Source: a virus
Reading direction: 5' to 3' (one strand)
IMG/VR virus record: IMGVR_UViG_3300026382_000010
Location: 42,052-106,051 of that record
DNA length: 64,000 nt
Positions 17,265 to 26,550 of this stretch are shown here, in pieces. Position 1 is the first letter of the stretch; each line of letters starts with the position of its first letter. The position numbers and the translations under genes were made by a program. The notes beneath the pieces are model-generated. The model searched no databases. It was not told the origin of the DNA and saw only the letters and a list, made by a program, of their open reading frames with translations.

Positions 17265-19148
17265 ATGGCATTAACTACTGATACTTTTATCAAACAGTAT
17301 ATCGATTACGTTAATAATGCTGATTCCTCGTTAACTCTTGATTTTATCCTATCACAATATCCTGAATACTACAAATCCTTTAAGTTTGCAAATGTTTTAG
17401 CAGAATTTCTTGCAAAACGAAGTGTTGGTATTATAAATTATGCGACATCCTATTTTGAGCCTTCCTATTTAACAGGTAAAAACTTTCTCAAAACTATGTC
17501 ATTTTTATACATTGATTACCTTTTTGATGTTGAAGCAGTTGATATCTTACAACAACGAATGGTTTATCAAATTAGACATCTATTTTCAAGGCTTGCAATT
17601 AATGAGCTTATAGAAAATATCCTGTCAATTTTAAAAGTCTATCAATTGATATGTGATCAAGTTGTTTTAGTTAACAAAGATCCAATAACGTTTGTAACAA
17701 AAGATACTGGTTTGCTACTTGATACAAACACCGTTTTAAAAAGACTTCGCTTGGATCCTAAGGTTATCGAGCAACTAACAGTACCTACATTTACATCCTT
17801 ATACTTTATCGGGAAAATTGAGTATGTAAAAGAAATCCGTACGGAGTTATTTTTTCTCAATACATTGGCATATGTTGCATACTACAACTATAAACGCCAC
17901 GGTATACTAGAGAAAACTTTACAGCCTTTTACAGAAACAAACGAACTCTACTCGTTTTTAGAAATTTATTTGGCTCGTCAGTTTATTTTACATTTGATAG
18001 GCGTAAATGTCGATTTTCAGCAATTTTTACTACTAACTGAAGACAATGAGTATTTAATTTCGGAGTACATTAAATATACATATGCTGGCTACTTTACAAC
18101 TCCAGAGATTAGAGATAAAGTAGTTCAATTATGCGTTGAATATGTAAAACAACGTATTTTCGAATATTTAGATTTTCGTACTTATTTGCAAGAACATGTA
18201 GAGCTTGATCCATTACTTGAAAAATTTGCAAGCAAGTTTTATGAAGAATGTAAAGGTTTTAAGATTTTAGAGCATGCGGCGTATTTCGCCGCAACTACAT
18301 TTTACGATAGGTATACTACACAATTAGGATTTGAAGAAAATCTAACGGAAAAGTTTAATGAGTTTGTTAGTTATTATACTGTTGATTTAACCAAAACTCA
18401 TAAAGAAGAATTTGAAGTTTTTACCAACTTTGAGTTGTTAAAAGAAATCAATTACGACTTGTATCTCATTACCGTAAACATAGCATATTACACATATGTA
18501 GTAAAACAGTTTCCAGAAAGTGAGTGTTTTAAATTCATTGCCACATTAATTGACGCGATAAACTACTATTTAATTCAACTTAAATACGAAAAATGTCTTC
18601 TTACGAACTACTATAATTTTAAAGAGTCAATTGCTAGTTTCTTGCAAATTTATCGTAAGATTTTTCCATATTATGTAACTTTTTATTCCGACGAGTCTAT
18701 ATATTTGCAATTTGAGTCGGTATTTGAAACTTTGAACATTACGGATTTACAAAGAGCTTTAACTATTTTAATTTACCCATTTGAAAGACTTCCCCTTCAA
18801 GAACATTGCGAAAAACTAATTGAGAAATACAACAATACTTTTTACGCATATTTAGATCGCATCATTTGTTATCTTCCTTACACCGGGGTAATTTATTACG
18901 ATCAATCTAAATTTGTATACAACTGGACTCTAGATGGTGTAAAGCCAGATTCTAGTGCAATTGATAATACAAAGTGTCAATCGTTTAATACAATTTACGA
19001 AGATATTATTTTGGGAGAGTATAGCGACTGGATTTTATTTGAAGAGTTTGGATTGTTTAAAGATATGAGCGTTGACTATAGTATTAAAACTTTTGATTCA
19101 AATGGAACTCTTTTAAAGGAAGTAACTTATACACGAACCAGAATCTAA
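17265..19148 (+). CDS. Unknown baseplate-region protein, 627 residues
   Basis: Mostly alpha-helical and very rich in Tyr, Phe, Leu and Glu, with a final beta section (residues about 555-627) that includes one DSNG turn (TFDSNGTLL). No family is recognised. It follows the previous gene after three bases and comes 20 bases before the fibre-like gene at 19169. Similar composition, though no clear alignment, is seen in the 934-residue protein at 26551. Confidence 0.72.
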   Translation: MALTTDTFIKQYIDYVNNADSSLTLDFILSQYPEYYKSFKFANVLAEFLAKRSVGIINYATSYFEPSYLTGKNFLKTMSFLYIDYLFDVEAVDILQQRMVYQIRHLFSRLAINELIENILSILKVYQLICDQVVLVNKDPITFVTKDTGLLLDTNTVLKRLRLDPKVIEQLTVPTFTSLYFIGKIEYVKEIRTELFFLNTLAYVAYYNYKRHGILEKTLQPFTETNELYSFLEIYLARQFILHLIGVNVDFQQFLLLTEDNEYLISEYIKYTYAGYFTTPEIRDKVVQLCVEYVKQRIFEYLDFRTYLQEHVELDPLLEKFASKFYEECKGFKILEHAAYFAATTFYDRYTTQLGFEENLTEKFNEFVSYYTVDLTKTHKEEFEVFTNFELLKEINYDLYLITVNIAYYTYVVKQFPESECFKFIATLIDAINYYLIQLKYEKCLLTNYYNFKESIASFLQIYRKIFPYYVTFYSDESIYLQFESVFETLNITDLQRALTILIYPFERLPLQEHCEKLIEKYNNTFYAYLDRIICYLPYTGVIYYDQSKFVYNWTLDGVKPDSSAIDNTKCQSFNTIYEDIILGEYSDWILFEEFGLFKDMSVDYSIKTFDSNGTLLKEVTYTRTRI

Positions 19149-19168
19149 CAGTTATTAGGAGGAATGCT

Positions 19169-19915
19169 ATGTATTTTAAAGGCGAAGTTATTAGAAAAAT
19201 ATATGAAAACGGAAAACTCTTAGATGTAAGACATGAAAAGAACTTAATTGTACAAGTAGCAAATGAATTAGCATTAGTGAAGTTTACCCTTGGGCCATTA
19301 ACTCAACCTGCAAATTCTCTAGTACCTCCAACTGTTTGGGAAAAAGCAGACAACTACAGAATCATTTTATTTGGAGCAGGTACTGATAATTCTTCGCAAG
19401 TATTATTATCTTCATCAGATTCATCAAGTTCATCTACTTCAAGCGATACTACAACTGATTCAAATGCGAGTTCCACTACAACAAATACTACAAGTACAGA
19501 AACATCAAGTAGCGAAAGTACAGTTACTACCGCATCTGCATATACTTTAACAAAATTAATTTCTCCATTACCATTTAAAGCATCTGACGATACTTCAATT
19601 GATACTTCAATTTACTACAAAGATCCCGAAATGCCCGATTTAGGATATATCTACAAACGCATTGGAACTTATCAAATTGTAACAGATGATACTTTAGGAC
19701 CAGTTATAACTGAATTCCAAATAAAAGTAGAAACTGACGATATTTCTTACGATCCAACAATTGCAACGTCAATTGGTGAATGGGGATTATTTATGGCTTA
19801 TCCCGATGACATTACTGGATATCCAATTGTATTATTCTCTAGACTTATTGAGCCTGAGCCAATTCCAAAGAATGATTCAATTGCAATTGAATTAACATGG
19901 CGTGTAAGATTCTAA
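19169..19915 (+). CDS. Tail collar/appendage-like protein with Ser/Thr-rich insert
   Basis: 248 residues after TTAGGAGG. The N-terminus (GEVIRKIYENGKLLDVRHEKNLIVQVANELALVKF) and the C-terminal SIGEWGLFMAY followed by VLFSRLIE match a fold common in phage fibre and baseplate proteins, where a strand NLIV is followed by a helix and a later I-x-E-x-GLF strand. Between them lies a low-complexity stretch of Ser, Thr, Asp and Asn at about residues 77-125 (DNA 19397-19545), including a DSNAS. The insert could be an exposed linker or glycosylated loop. It is the gene directly before the sheath. Confidence 0.7.
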   Translation: MYFKGEVIRKIYENGKLLDVRHEKNLIVQVANELALVKFTLGPLTQPANSLVPPTVWEKADNYRIILFGAGTDNSSQVLLSSSDSSSSSTSSDTTTDSNASSTTTNTTSTETSSSESTVTTASAYTLTKLISPLPFKASDDTSIDTSIYYKDPEMPDLGYIYKRIGTYQIVTDDTLGPVITEFQIKVETDDISYDPTIATSIGEWGLFMAYPDDITGYPIVLFSRLIEPEPIPKNDSIAIELTWRVRF

Positions 19916-19916
19916 T

Positions 19917-19945
19917 TTGACATACAATTAGAATTTTAGTTTGAA
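19917..19945 (+). promoter_or_regulatory. Candidate promoter before the sheath gene
   Basis: A perfect TTGACA at 19917-19922 stands in the 56-base gap before the sheath gene. Seventeen bases later is TTTGAA, a poor -10 match (three of six). The gap also holds the GTGGAGG binding site. A separate promoter would fit a highly expressed sheath gene, but the -10 is weak and a phage-encoded sigma factor could use other boxes. Confidence 0.25.
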
Positions 19946-19971
19946 TACGTAGAAGTGGAGGCGCATATAAT

Positions 19972-21963
19972 ATGGATATGATATCCCCAGGTGTTTACGT
20001 ACGAATTACAGATTTATCAACATATTTACAAGAGATTCCAGGTACAATAGGGTTTATTCCATTTTTAAGTGAACGTGGTGAAGATAACGTAATGTTATTT
20101 GCATCAAGCATTGATTTACCTGTATACTTTGGAGAACCAAACCTCCATAAATACGGACAAGGACTATATAACGCTATCAACTATAAGAAGGCATCTACCT
20201 GGCTTTACGTAATGAGAGTATTACCAGTTCAAGAAAATATTCCTGAAGACTATGCTCACCCTGTAGTGAGCGGTGAAGTTCTTCCAGCACCTACTTTTGC
20301 TCATATGACTTTAGGTGTAGTATATCAAACTGACTCAAATGGAAATCTTGACAGAGTTGCTCCATTTGTAAGATACTTTGATCCACTTTATGGAGTACCA
20401 GAAGATCCAGATGCAACACTCGACTTAGATGAACAATTTGGATATGTTACAAAATCCATTTCTGCAACTACAATTAGAACTGACGATATCGACTTAGAAT
20501 ACAACCCACTTATTGTAAAAACTGATACAACAATTCCTGCACTTTTAACTGAAACCAACTGGGAAGAACTCAAAATCGACGCAATCTTAGATCCAAGCAA
20601 CGGATTTACTGATAAATATTTCCCTGGTTATACAGATCCATCTTCTTACTGGTATAACTTTAATCCAGCTGCAGACTCTTTCAAACCACTATTTGTAATT
20701 TACGGGGTTGGAAGAGGACCTTGGTATAACTCACTTAGAATTGGAATTATACCAGATGTAACAAATCCAGGTTATTACAAAGTTACTGTATTTAGATATG
20801 ATGATACAACAAATACACTTTCTCCAATTGAAGGTCCATTTGTAGTATCCTTCGATCCAAAAGATACAGACTACTCTGGAGAATCCATCTACATCGGTTA
20901 TGTACTTAATAAATACTCTAAATACGTAAGAATTCAAGTAAACGCTGATAATTTAAAATGGGCTGTTGAAACTCCAGATCCTAAGGATCCAAACAAGAGA
21001 ATTATTGATAGAGTATTAGAGCCATTTTATGAATACAATCCAGGATCTCCATTCCCTAACGAGAGAGTACTTATTGAACTTAGAAACGGTTCATTTGGAG
21101 CATTATACGACGAAAAAGGTAGACTTGATCAAGTTGTATTTGCAAATGCAATGAACTACGCACTTTCTGGATATTTTGATGATAGAGTTGTAGATATTTA
21201 CGATAACGACATTTCCTTAATCTTTGACGCAGGGTATCCTCTTAACATCAAACTTAAAATACTCGACTACGTTTTAACAAGAGGAGACTGTTTTGCAGTA
21301 ATTGACTTACCTAGATCTAAAGATCCTGATGAAGCAGTAACTATCAGAAATAATGAAATGGCATCCTTCAACCACTGGCAAGCAGCAATTTATGCACCAT
21401 ATTCCAAAATCTATAGTGAACATGAAGGAAAAGAATTATGGGTAGCTCCATCTTATCATATGGCTTACGTAATTCCAAGAAGTGATAAGATGGGTGAATT
21501 ATGGTTTGCTCCTGCAGGATTTAACAGAGGTACATTCCAATGTCTCGAATTACAATACGTAGTTAAAAATGCAGACTTAGATAGATGGTACCTCAATCAA
21601 ATCAACCCACTTACAAAAAGAATGGGAACTTATGTAGTTTGGGGTAACTTAACCTCTCAAAGAAAACCATCTGCATTACAAAACGTAAACATTGCAAGAC
21701 TTGTATTATATATTGCAAAATCCTTAAGAAAATTCTGTGAATACTTCATTTTTGAACAAAACGATCCAACTACATGGCAACAAATTGAAGCCGGAATTAG
21801 ATCATTCCTTGCAGAAATTCAAGCAAGACGTGGTTTAGAGCTATTCAACGTAACTGTTGGAGCTACAGAATACGAAAAGAAACAAAAAATGGCTCATGCT
21901 ACAATTTTACTTGTACCTGTAAGACCATTGGAAAAAATTCTTCTCGACTTCATTATTAAGTAA
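19972..21963 (+). CDS. Contractile tail sheath protein
   Basis: 663 residues. The N-terminus ISPGVYVRITDLSTYLQEIPGTIGFIPFLSERG is the usual sheath start. The middle holds a long protruding domain, and the C-terminus carries the conserved sheath core: IYAPYSKIY, MGTYVVWGNLTSQRKPSALQNVNIARLVLYIAKSL and FEQNDPTTWQQIEAGIRSFL, ending in a basic ILLDFIIK strand that links neighbouring subunits. The start follows GTGGAGG. Codon choice differs from its neighbours, with AGA for nearly all Arg, as expected of a major virion protein. A strong terminator follows at once. Confidence 0.96.
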   Translation: MDMISPGVYVRITDLSTYLQEIPGTIGFIPFLSERGEDNVMLFASSIDLPVYFGEPNLHKYGQGLYNAINYKKASTWLYVMRVLPVQENIPEDYAHPVVSGEVLPAPTFAHMTLGVVYQTDSNGNLDRVAPFVRYFDPLYGVPEDPDATLDLDEQFGYVTKSISATTIRTDDIDLEYNPLIVKTDTTIPALLTETNWEELKIDAILDPSNGFTDKYFPGYTDPSSYWYNFNPAADSFKPLFVIYGVGRGPWYNSLRIGIIPDVTNPGYYKVTVFRYDDTTNTLSPIEGPFVVSFDPKDTDYSGESIYIGYVLNKYSKYVRIQVNADNLKWAVETPDPKDPNKRIIDRVLEPFYEYNPGSPFPNERVLIELRNGSFGALYDEKGRLDQVVFANAMNYALSGYFDDRVVDIYDNDISLIFDAGYPLNIKLKILDYVLTRGDCFAVIDLPRSKDPDEAVTIRNNEMASFNHWQAAIYAPYSKIYSEHEGKELWVAPSYHMAYVIPRSDKMGELWFAPAGFNRGTFQCLELQYVVKNADLDRWYLNQINPLTKRMGTYVVWGNLTSQRKPSALQNVNIARLVLYIAKSLRKFCEYFIFEQNDPTTWQQIEAGIRSFLAEIQARRGLELFNVTVGATEYEKKQKMAHATILLVPVRPLEKILLDFIIK

Positions 21964-21990
21964 TCCAAAAAATTGAATATTGTGAATTTA

Positions 21991-22020
21991 GCTCCCAGGG
22001 GTTAACCCCTGGGAGCTTTT
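21991..22020 (+). terminator. Rho-independent terminator after the sheath gene
   Basis: A perfect 26-base inverted repeat at 21991-22016 centred on GTTAAC, with a GCTCCCAGGGG arm, followed by TTTTATTA. It lies 27 bases after the sheath stop and would end or stabilise the sheath transcript. Confidence 0.88.
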
Positions 22021-22045
22021 ATTACTACATGTAATAGGTGCCTCG

Positions 22046-22762
22046 ATGCCAAATGTATTTAAAAATGTCCTAACTAGACAAGGTGGTGTTGATTGGTATA
22101 ATGTCAATGGAAACTATGAACCACAATATCAATTTGAACCTGCAGTAGCCGGATACTTTTTTGCATGGATTGAACATCTACCTCCTATTTCTCAAACTTT
22201 TCTATCTAACTATGATTTGGTAAATGTACAAGATCAACAAAATGCTGTTGCAACGTTAATACGCTCGGTAACGTTAGGTGATTGGACTTTAGATATTACA
22301 ACATGGGATGGATTTCTGCAAATCAAAACGCCTGGTAAAATTCAGCAAACTACTAACATTACAATTCGCTTCATTGATTCACAATACATGTCACTTACAA
22401 AATTTTTTAGAGCATGGCATCAAGCAATAAGGCCTATTAGCTATGATATATACTCAAATGCAACTCCAGGATTAGTTGAAAGTTATGGTTCCGGATACAA
22501 AGCAAAATATAAAGCGAATATGGTTTTATTCACAACTGATCCACAGGTACATACAGTTACTTTTGCAATTGCTTTAATAGGAGTATGGCCTGTAAACGTA
22601 CCTTTAGATATTTTTACAATAGATACTGGAAACGTTGAGCTATATACATTTACACAACAATTATCAGTTGATTTTATCTTTTCAGATGAAGAATTAGAAA
22701 ACAGATGTCAAAATCTACTTTCTACTTTATATGTCATGGATATCTATAAAAAAGAACAGTAA
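22046..22762 (+). CDS. Tail tube protein paralogue 1
   Basis: 238 residues. It shares its plan with the next gene: a VAGYFFAWIEHLPP strand near residue 35, a central hairpin and FRAWHQAIRP helix, then FTTDPQVHTVTFAIALIGVWPVNVPL. These fit T4 gp19-like tube folds (a beta sandwich with a helix, stacked into hexamer rings). The position after the sheath is the usual tube place. Codon use is less biased than in the second paralogue, so this copy may be a minor component such as a tube-end or baseplate-proximal ring (inference). Confidence 0.75.
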   Translation: MPNVFKNVLTRQGGVDWYNVNGNYEPQYQFEPAVAGYFFAWIEHLPPISQTFLSNYDLVNVQDQQNAVATLIRSVTLGDWTLDITTWDGFLQIKTPGKIQQTTNITIRFIDSQYMSLTKFFRAWHQAIRPISYDIYSNATPGLVESYGSGYKAKYKANMVLFTTDPQVHTVTFAIALIGVWPVNVPLDIFTIDTGNVELYTFTQQLSVDFIFSDEELENRCQNLLSTLYVMDIYKKEQ

Positions 22763-22795
22763 CTCTGGATCCTGAAAAGGGAGGAATTTTGAGTC

Positions 22796-23575
22796 ATGAA
22801 ACTTTACGGTGATACAACTGCTTTAGGAGTTAGTAATTTTAATTCCTTAAACAACATTTTTAACAGGATTTTAGTAAGAGACGGATTGCAATATGAAGAT
22901 GAACCTCTTGTTTCCGGTTATTTCTTCATAACCTGGAACCTACCAAAAACTATCTTTACTGACAACCAAGACGATTCTCACGGTAAAATTACAAAAGATA
23001 TTGCAGATAACATCTTCAACGTATTTAACACAAAAATCGATATTCCACAACCAACAATTACTCAAGTTACTATTGATGGATTAGGTGGAACTTGGAACTC
23101 TGTTCCTGGAAGACTTGAAGTAGATAAAACATTTACCGTTGAGTTCTGGGAAACTTTCAACGGTAGAGTAATGTCTGTTATTAGACAGTGGTTCTTCCAA
23201 TTAAGATCCATGAGATCTGGAGCTGCAAGAGTTAAAGGTTTAAATCAACCAGCTTCTACTTCCTCTCCTTATGCTCAAGACTTATATAAAGGACAATGTT
23301 GGTGGTTTTTAACAGATCCAAATATTGACAGAATCATCTTTGCAATTGAATTTTTAGGAATCTGGCCAACAAACTTACCAATCAATATTTCTAACGATAT
23401 TGCAACAAATGACAAAGTAATGCTTTCTTTAACCTTATCTTATGATAGATTCTTCTTCTACCCAAAAACAGTAACCCATTGTACAAACAACTATCTTAAA
23501 GCAAGATACGACCAAATGCTTGCAATTGAATCTGATCAAGGGGACAAGGTTGGTGGAGGAACAACTGCATCTTAA
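22796..23575 (+). CDS. Tail tube protein paralogue 2, probably the major tube
   Basis: 259 residues after GGGAGG. Shared elements with paralogue 1 are VSGYFFITWNLPK, the helix FFQLRSMRSGAAR and FLTDPNIDRIIFAIEFLGIWPTNLPI. Like the sheath it uses AGA for Arg almost throughout and is followed by its own perfect-palindrome terminator. This suggests strong expression, as expected of the main tail tube. A glycine-rich tail (DKVGGGTTAS) ends the protein. Confidence 0.8.
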   Translation: MKLYGDTTALGVSNFNSLNNIFNRILVRDGLQYEDEPLVSGYFFITWNLPKTIFTDNQDDSHGKITKDIADNIFNVFNTKIDIPQPTITQVTIDGLGGTWNSVPGRLEVDKTFTVEFWETFNGRVMSVIRQWFFQLRSMRSGAARVKGLNQPASTSSPYAQDLYKGQCWWFLTDPNIDRIIFAIEFLGIWPTNLPINISNDIATNDKVMLSLTLSYDRFFFYPKTVTHCTNNYLKARYDQMLAIESDQGDKVGGGTTAS

Positions 23576-23589
23576 TTTTGATACATTGT

Positions 23590-23622
23590 GTAGGCCTGGA
23601 AGCTTCCAGGCCTACCTATTTT
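23590..23622 (+). terminator. Rho-independent terminator after the tube gene
   Basis: A perfect 26-base inverted repeat at 23590-23615 centred on AAGCTT with a GTAGGCCTGG arm, followed by CTATTTTT. Directly after the T-run comes ACTCGC, an element also found behind the terminators at 42848 and 61259. Confidence 0.88.
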
Positions 23623-23675
23623 TACTCGCTGAACTACTTTTTTAGTATAAAAACTTTTTCAATGGGGTATACTAG

Positions 23676-26549
23676 ATGAATTTTACACCATATATCGAGC
23701 AGATAAAAGAAAACATTCTGGATAACTTTGAGAAAGCTATTGGCCAAAAGATTGATAGAAGTCCTTCTTCATTTATCTCAATTCTCGCGCATATCATTGC
23801 ACTTGCTGATCAAAACGTTTTATTTTACTTGGCATACCTTTTTAATGAAACAAATCTTCTAACTGCAACAATTCCTGATAATATTCTTAGAAATGCACGA
23901 CTACTTGGATATAAACGTAAAAGAGCTGTTCCTGCATCGGGAACTGTATCGTTTTACATAAACATTGATCCTAGTCAAGATTTCGAAACCGTTATTTCTC
24001 CAAGTGAGCATTATTTTACATATGGAAATACTGTTTACTATCCAAAATACACCTACGTTATAAAGTATTATGCAGGTGATAAAAGTCTCGTTGTTTACTA
24101 TATTGATGAAAATGAAAACTGGTTTTTAGGTACTGGACAATTTCAGCATATTGATGGAAATACATATATTGTAGCAAATATTGAAGTAGTTCAAGAAGAA
24201 TTTGATAAACATGAATTTACTGTAACCGATTATGCGGAAGGAGACTTTTACCGTCTCGTATTAAGGAAACCTGATTATTATGTAACTCAGTATAAAGTAT
24301 ATGTAAACGGCCAACTTATAAATGAGGTTGAGGATATTACATATGCAAATCCAAATGAGTACTGTTATGTAGTAGAAGAACTTGATACAACATGTCTCTT
24401 TGTATTCTCAAACGGAGTATTTGGCAAAAGAGTTAAACCTGGGGACACTGTTGAAATCCATGTTTATTATACTCGAGGATCTAAAGGTAACTGTCCCGAA
24501 AATTCTCTACAACTTGCAACTACATGTACAAACTTACTTACCGGCGAAATTCACGATACTTTTTGTAAAAACTATGCATTTACAAATGGAAAAGACGAGG
24601 AAGATGTCTTTTCAGTTAAACGAAATGCATTATTATATTTTTACTCCAAAGACAGAATTATCTCAGTAAATGACTTTGAAAATATTGCAAAAATTCTTAA
24701 TTACGATGATGTAACTGCAACTTGGAATTACGCGTTAACTTTGCAAACCACTTTATATCCAGTTTTATACTACAATTTCAAACCGCTTAAAACTAATACA
24801 ATTACACTAAAAAATGTACTACAAACAGAAATTCCTCAGGGATCAATTGTATATACATTTGACAAAAAATATAATAGAGCTTCATTTATAGACTCCTCGC
24901 TCTTTACAGATACTCCTAACTACATTCAATTTAACGAATCTGGAGTAATACCGTTTGCATTACGTTACGATAGTAAGCTTAAAATCTTCAAGTATTATCG
25001 ATATTTACATGGTATTTCATTACCATGGCATTTTCTAATTTCCAAACCTTCTGAAACGGATGGAGTTTCATTAATCCAACCTTCAACTCTGGCAATCCAA
25101 TATAATCAGGGATATTATCAACATCAATTAACTTTACAATTTTTCTCATTAGATTTAAGCGAGGAAAATTATCAAGATGATCTTGAAATTCATTTAGCAC
25201 TCTATAATCAAGACACGGGTGAGTTAATTACGCAATTGGATAATTCTGACTACAATATATCTTTTGATCCAAATGGTTTTATCTACATAAACTTTACAAT
25301 TCCATCAAATCTTTTAAAGGAAAAAGTAAGATATAAATGGCAATGCTTGATTTTCTATAAGGGAGAACAACTTGTATCCGCATACATTGATAATATCCAA
25401 TATATCTACGAATTCCCATATATTTGGAGCTATGCCGATGAATATACAGTATCCTATCTACAGTTGCAATATAATATTTACAGTACCGATCCAACAATTA
25501 AACCAGATAAATGCTTTTTATTTTTCACAAACAATGAACCTGAGGAAATTTCAGTATACTCTGACATGAAATTTGATCCAGATAACTATACGCATTATCT
25601 AATTACAACCAATTATGAGTATGCACAAAAGCAATATATTGTACTTGACTCAAATTATTCCCTTGAGGAATCTAAAGAGTATTATCTATATCAGGCTGAG
25701 AATACTTATTTGTTTGATAGAAAAACCAACAAAATGATCCCTGTTGTTGAAGGGCAAGGAACTACCGTTACAATTATTGGTAATGTATATAAAGGAAACG
25801 TTGAAAGTTTTTATGCCGGTAGATTAAGAGTGCAATATCCAAAAATTGAGCTAAAAGAATACAAAGAAGTAGCTTTAGTTAAAGTTTTAAATATTGATCC
25901 TAGCATTTATATTGAAGCATTTAAAATCCCAGCTGACTTAAAAAATATTCCTAGTCAGAAGGCATATACAATTTATGGAGTACCAATTCTAGAAATTGGA
26001 GACTACTATACTCTAACTGCAACAAATAGCTTTGAAACAATTTACGCAACGTTTGATAAACTCTACTCTAACGCATATAGCAAACTACCATTTTCAACAC
26101 AATGTATCCTTAGATTTGCAAAAACCTGGGGTTACATTTCAAATATACGCTTTAACTCTTATCGCTCACCAATTATATATGATCCTCAGGTAATCGATAG
26201 TACAAATATTGAATTACCCTTAAAACTTACCGTTACGCTTTTAATTGATCGTAATTTCAAAGTTTCACTCTTGGATACTATTAAAAACGACTTGTTTGAA
26301 TTTATGAAAACTAAATCAGGTTTTGATGCATCAATATATCGCGATGAAATTAGAAGCATTCTATTGAAATATCCTGGAGTTGTAGAGGTAGTAAATATTA
26401 GTTTACCATTTGATATAGTCTATAGATATAAGCTTGATGATGTTGCAAATCAAAAAGAATATGTGCCAGAGTATATATCTATTCAAGATGTAAATGACAT
26501 TGAAATTAAACTCCAACATGTATATCGAGTAACGGAGGATTCTTGCTAA
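23676..26549 (+). CDS. Baseplate wedge protein, J/gp6-like
   Basis: 957 residues. The first 110 residues carry the family signature: IKENILDNFEKAIG, SFISILAHIIALADQNVLFYLAYLFNETNLLTATIPDNILRNARLLGYKRKRAVPASGTVSFYI. A GxxG-type loop and the VEIHVYYTRGSKGNCPENSL stretch near 270, followed by an AFTNGKDEEDVFSVKRNALLYFYSKDRIISVNDFE helix, match baseplate J/gp6. The C-terminus (FDASIYRDEIRSILLKYPGVVEVVNISLP) is the usual wedge-ring contact region. It forms the inner ring of the baseplate. The large central beta insert (about 380-760) is specific to this phage and includes DSNYS. Confidence 0.9.
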   Translation: MNFTPYIEQIKENILDNFEKAIGQKIDRSPSSFISILAHIIALADQNVLFYLAYLFNETNLLTATIPDNILRNARLLGYKRKRAVPASGTVSFYINIDPSQDFETVISPSEHYFTYGNTVYYPKYTYVIKYYAGDKSLVVYYIDENENWFLGTGQFQHIDGNTYIVANIEVVQEEFDKHEFTVTDYAEGDFYRLVLRKPDYYVTQYKVYVNGQLINEVEDITYANPNEYCYVVEELDTTCLFVFSNGVFGKRVKPGDTVEIHVYYTRGSKGNCPENSLQLATTCTNLLTGEIHDTFCKNYAFTNGKDEEDVFSVKRNALLYFYSKDRIISVNDFENIAKILNYDDVTATWNYALTLQTTLYPVLYYNFKPLKTNTITLKNVLQTEIPQGSIVYTFDKKYNRASFIDSSLFTDTPNYIQFNESGVIPFALRYDSKLKIFKYYRYLHGISLPWHFLISKPSETDGVSLIQPSTLAIQYNQGYYQHQLTLQFFSLDLSEENYQDDLEIHLALYNQDTGELITQLDNSDYNISFDPNGFIYINFTIPSNLLKEKVRYKWQCLIFYKGEQLVSAYIDNIQYIYEFPYIWSYADEYTVSYLQLQYNIYSTDPTIKPDKCFLFFTNNEPEEISVYSDMKFDPDNYTHYLITTNYEYAQKQYIVLDSNYSLEESKEYYLYQAENTYLFDRKTNKMIPVVEGQGTTVTIIGNVYKGNVESFYAGRLRVQYPKIELKEYKEVALVKVLNIDPSIYIEAFKIPADLKNIPSQKAYTIYGVPILEIGDYYTLTATNSFETIYATFDKLYSNAYSKLPFSTQCILRFAKTWGYISNIRFNSYRSPIIYDPQVIDSTNIELPLKLTVTLLIDRNFKVSLLDTIKNDLFEFMKTKSGFDASIYRDEIRSILLKYPGVVEVVNISLPFDIVYRYKLDDVANQKEYVPEYISIQDVNDIEIKLQHVYRVTEDSC

Positions 26550-26550
26550 T

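Noticed and set aside
19917-19945. A confident sigma70 promoter before the sheath gene
   Set aside because: The -35 is perfect but the -10 matches only three of six, so it is kept only as a low-confidence candidate.
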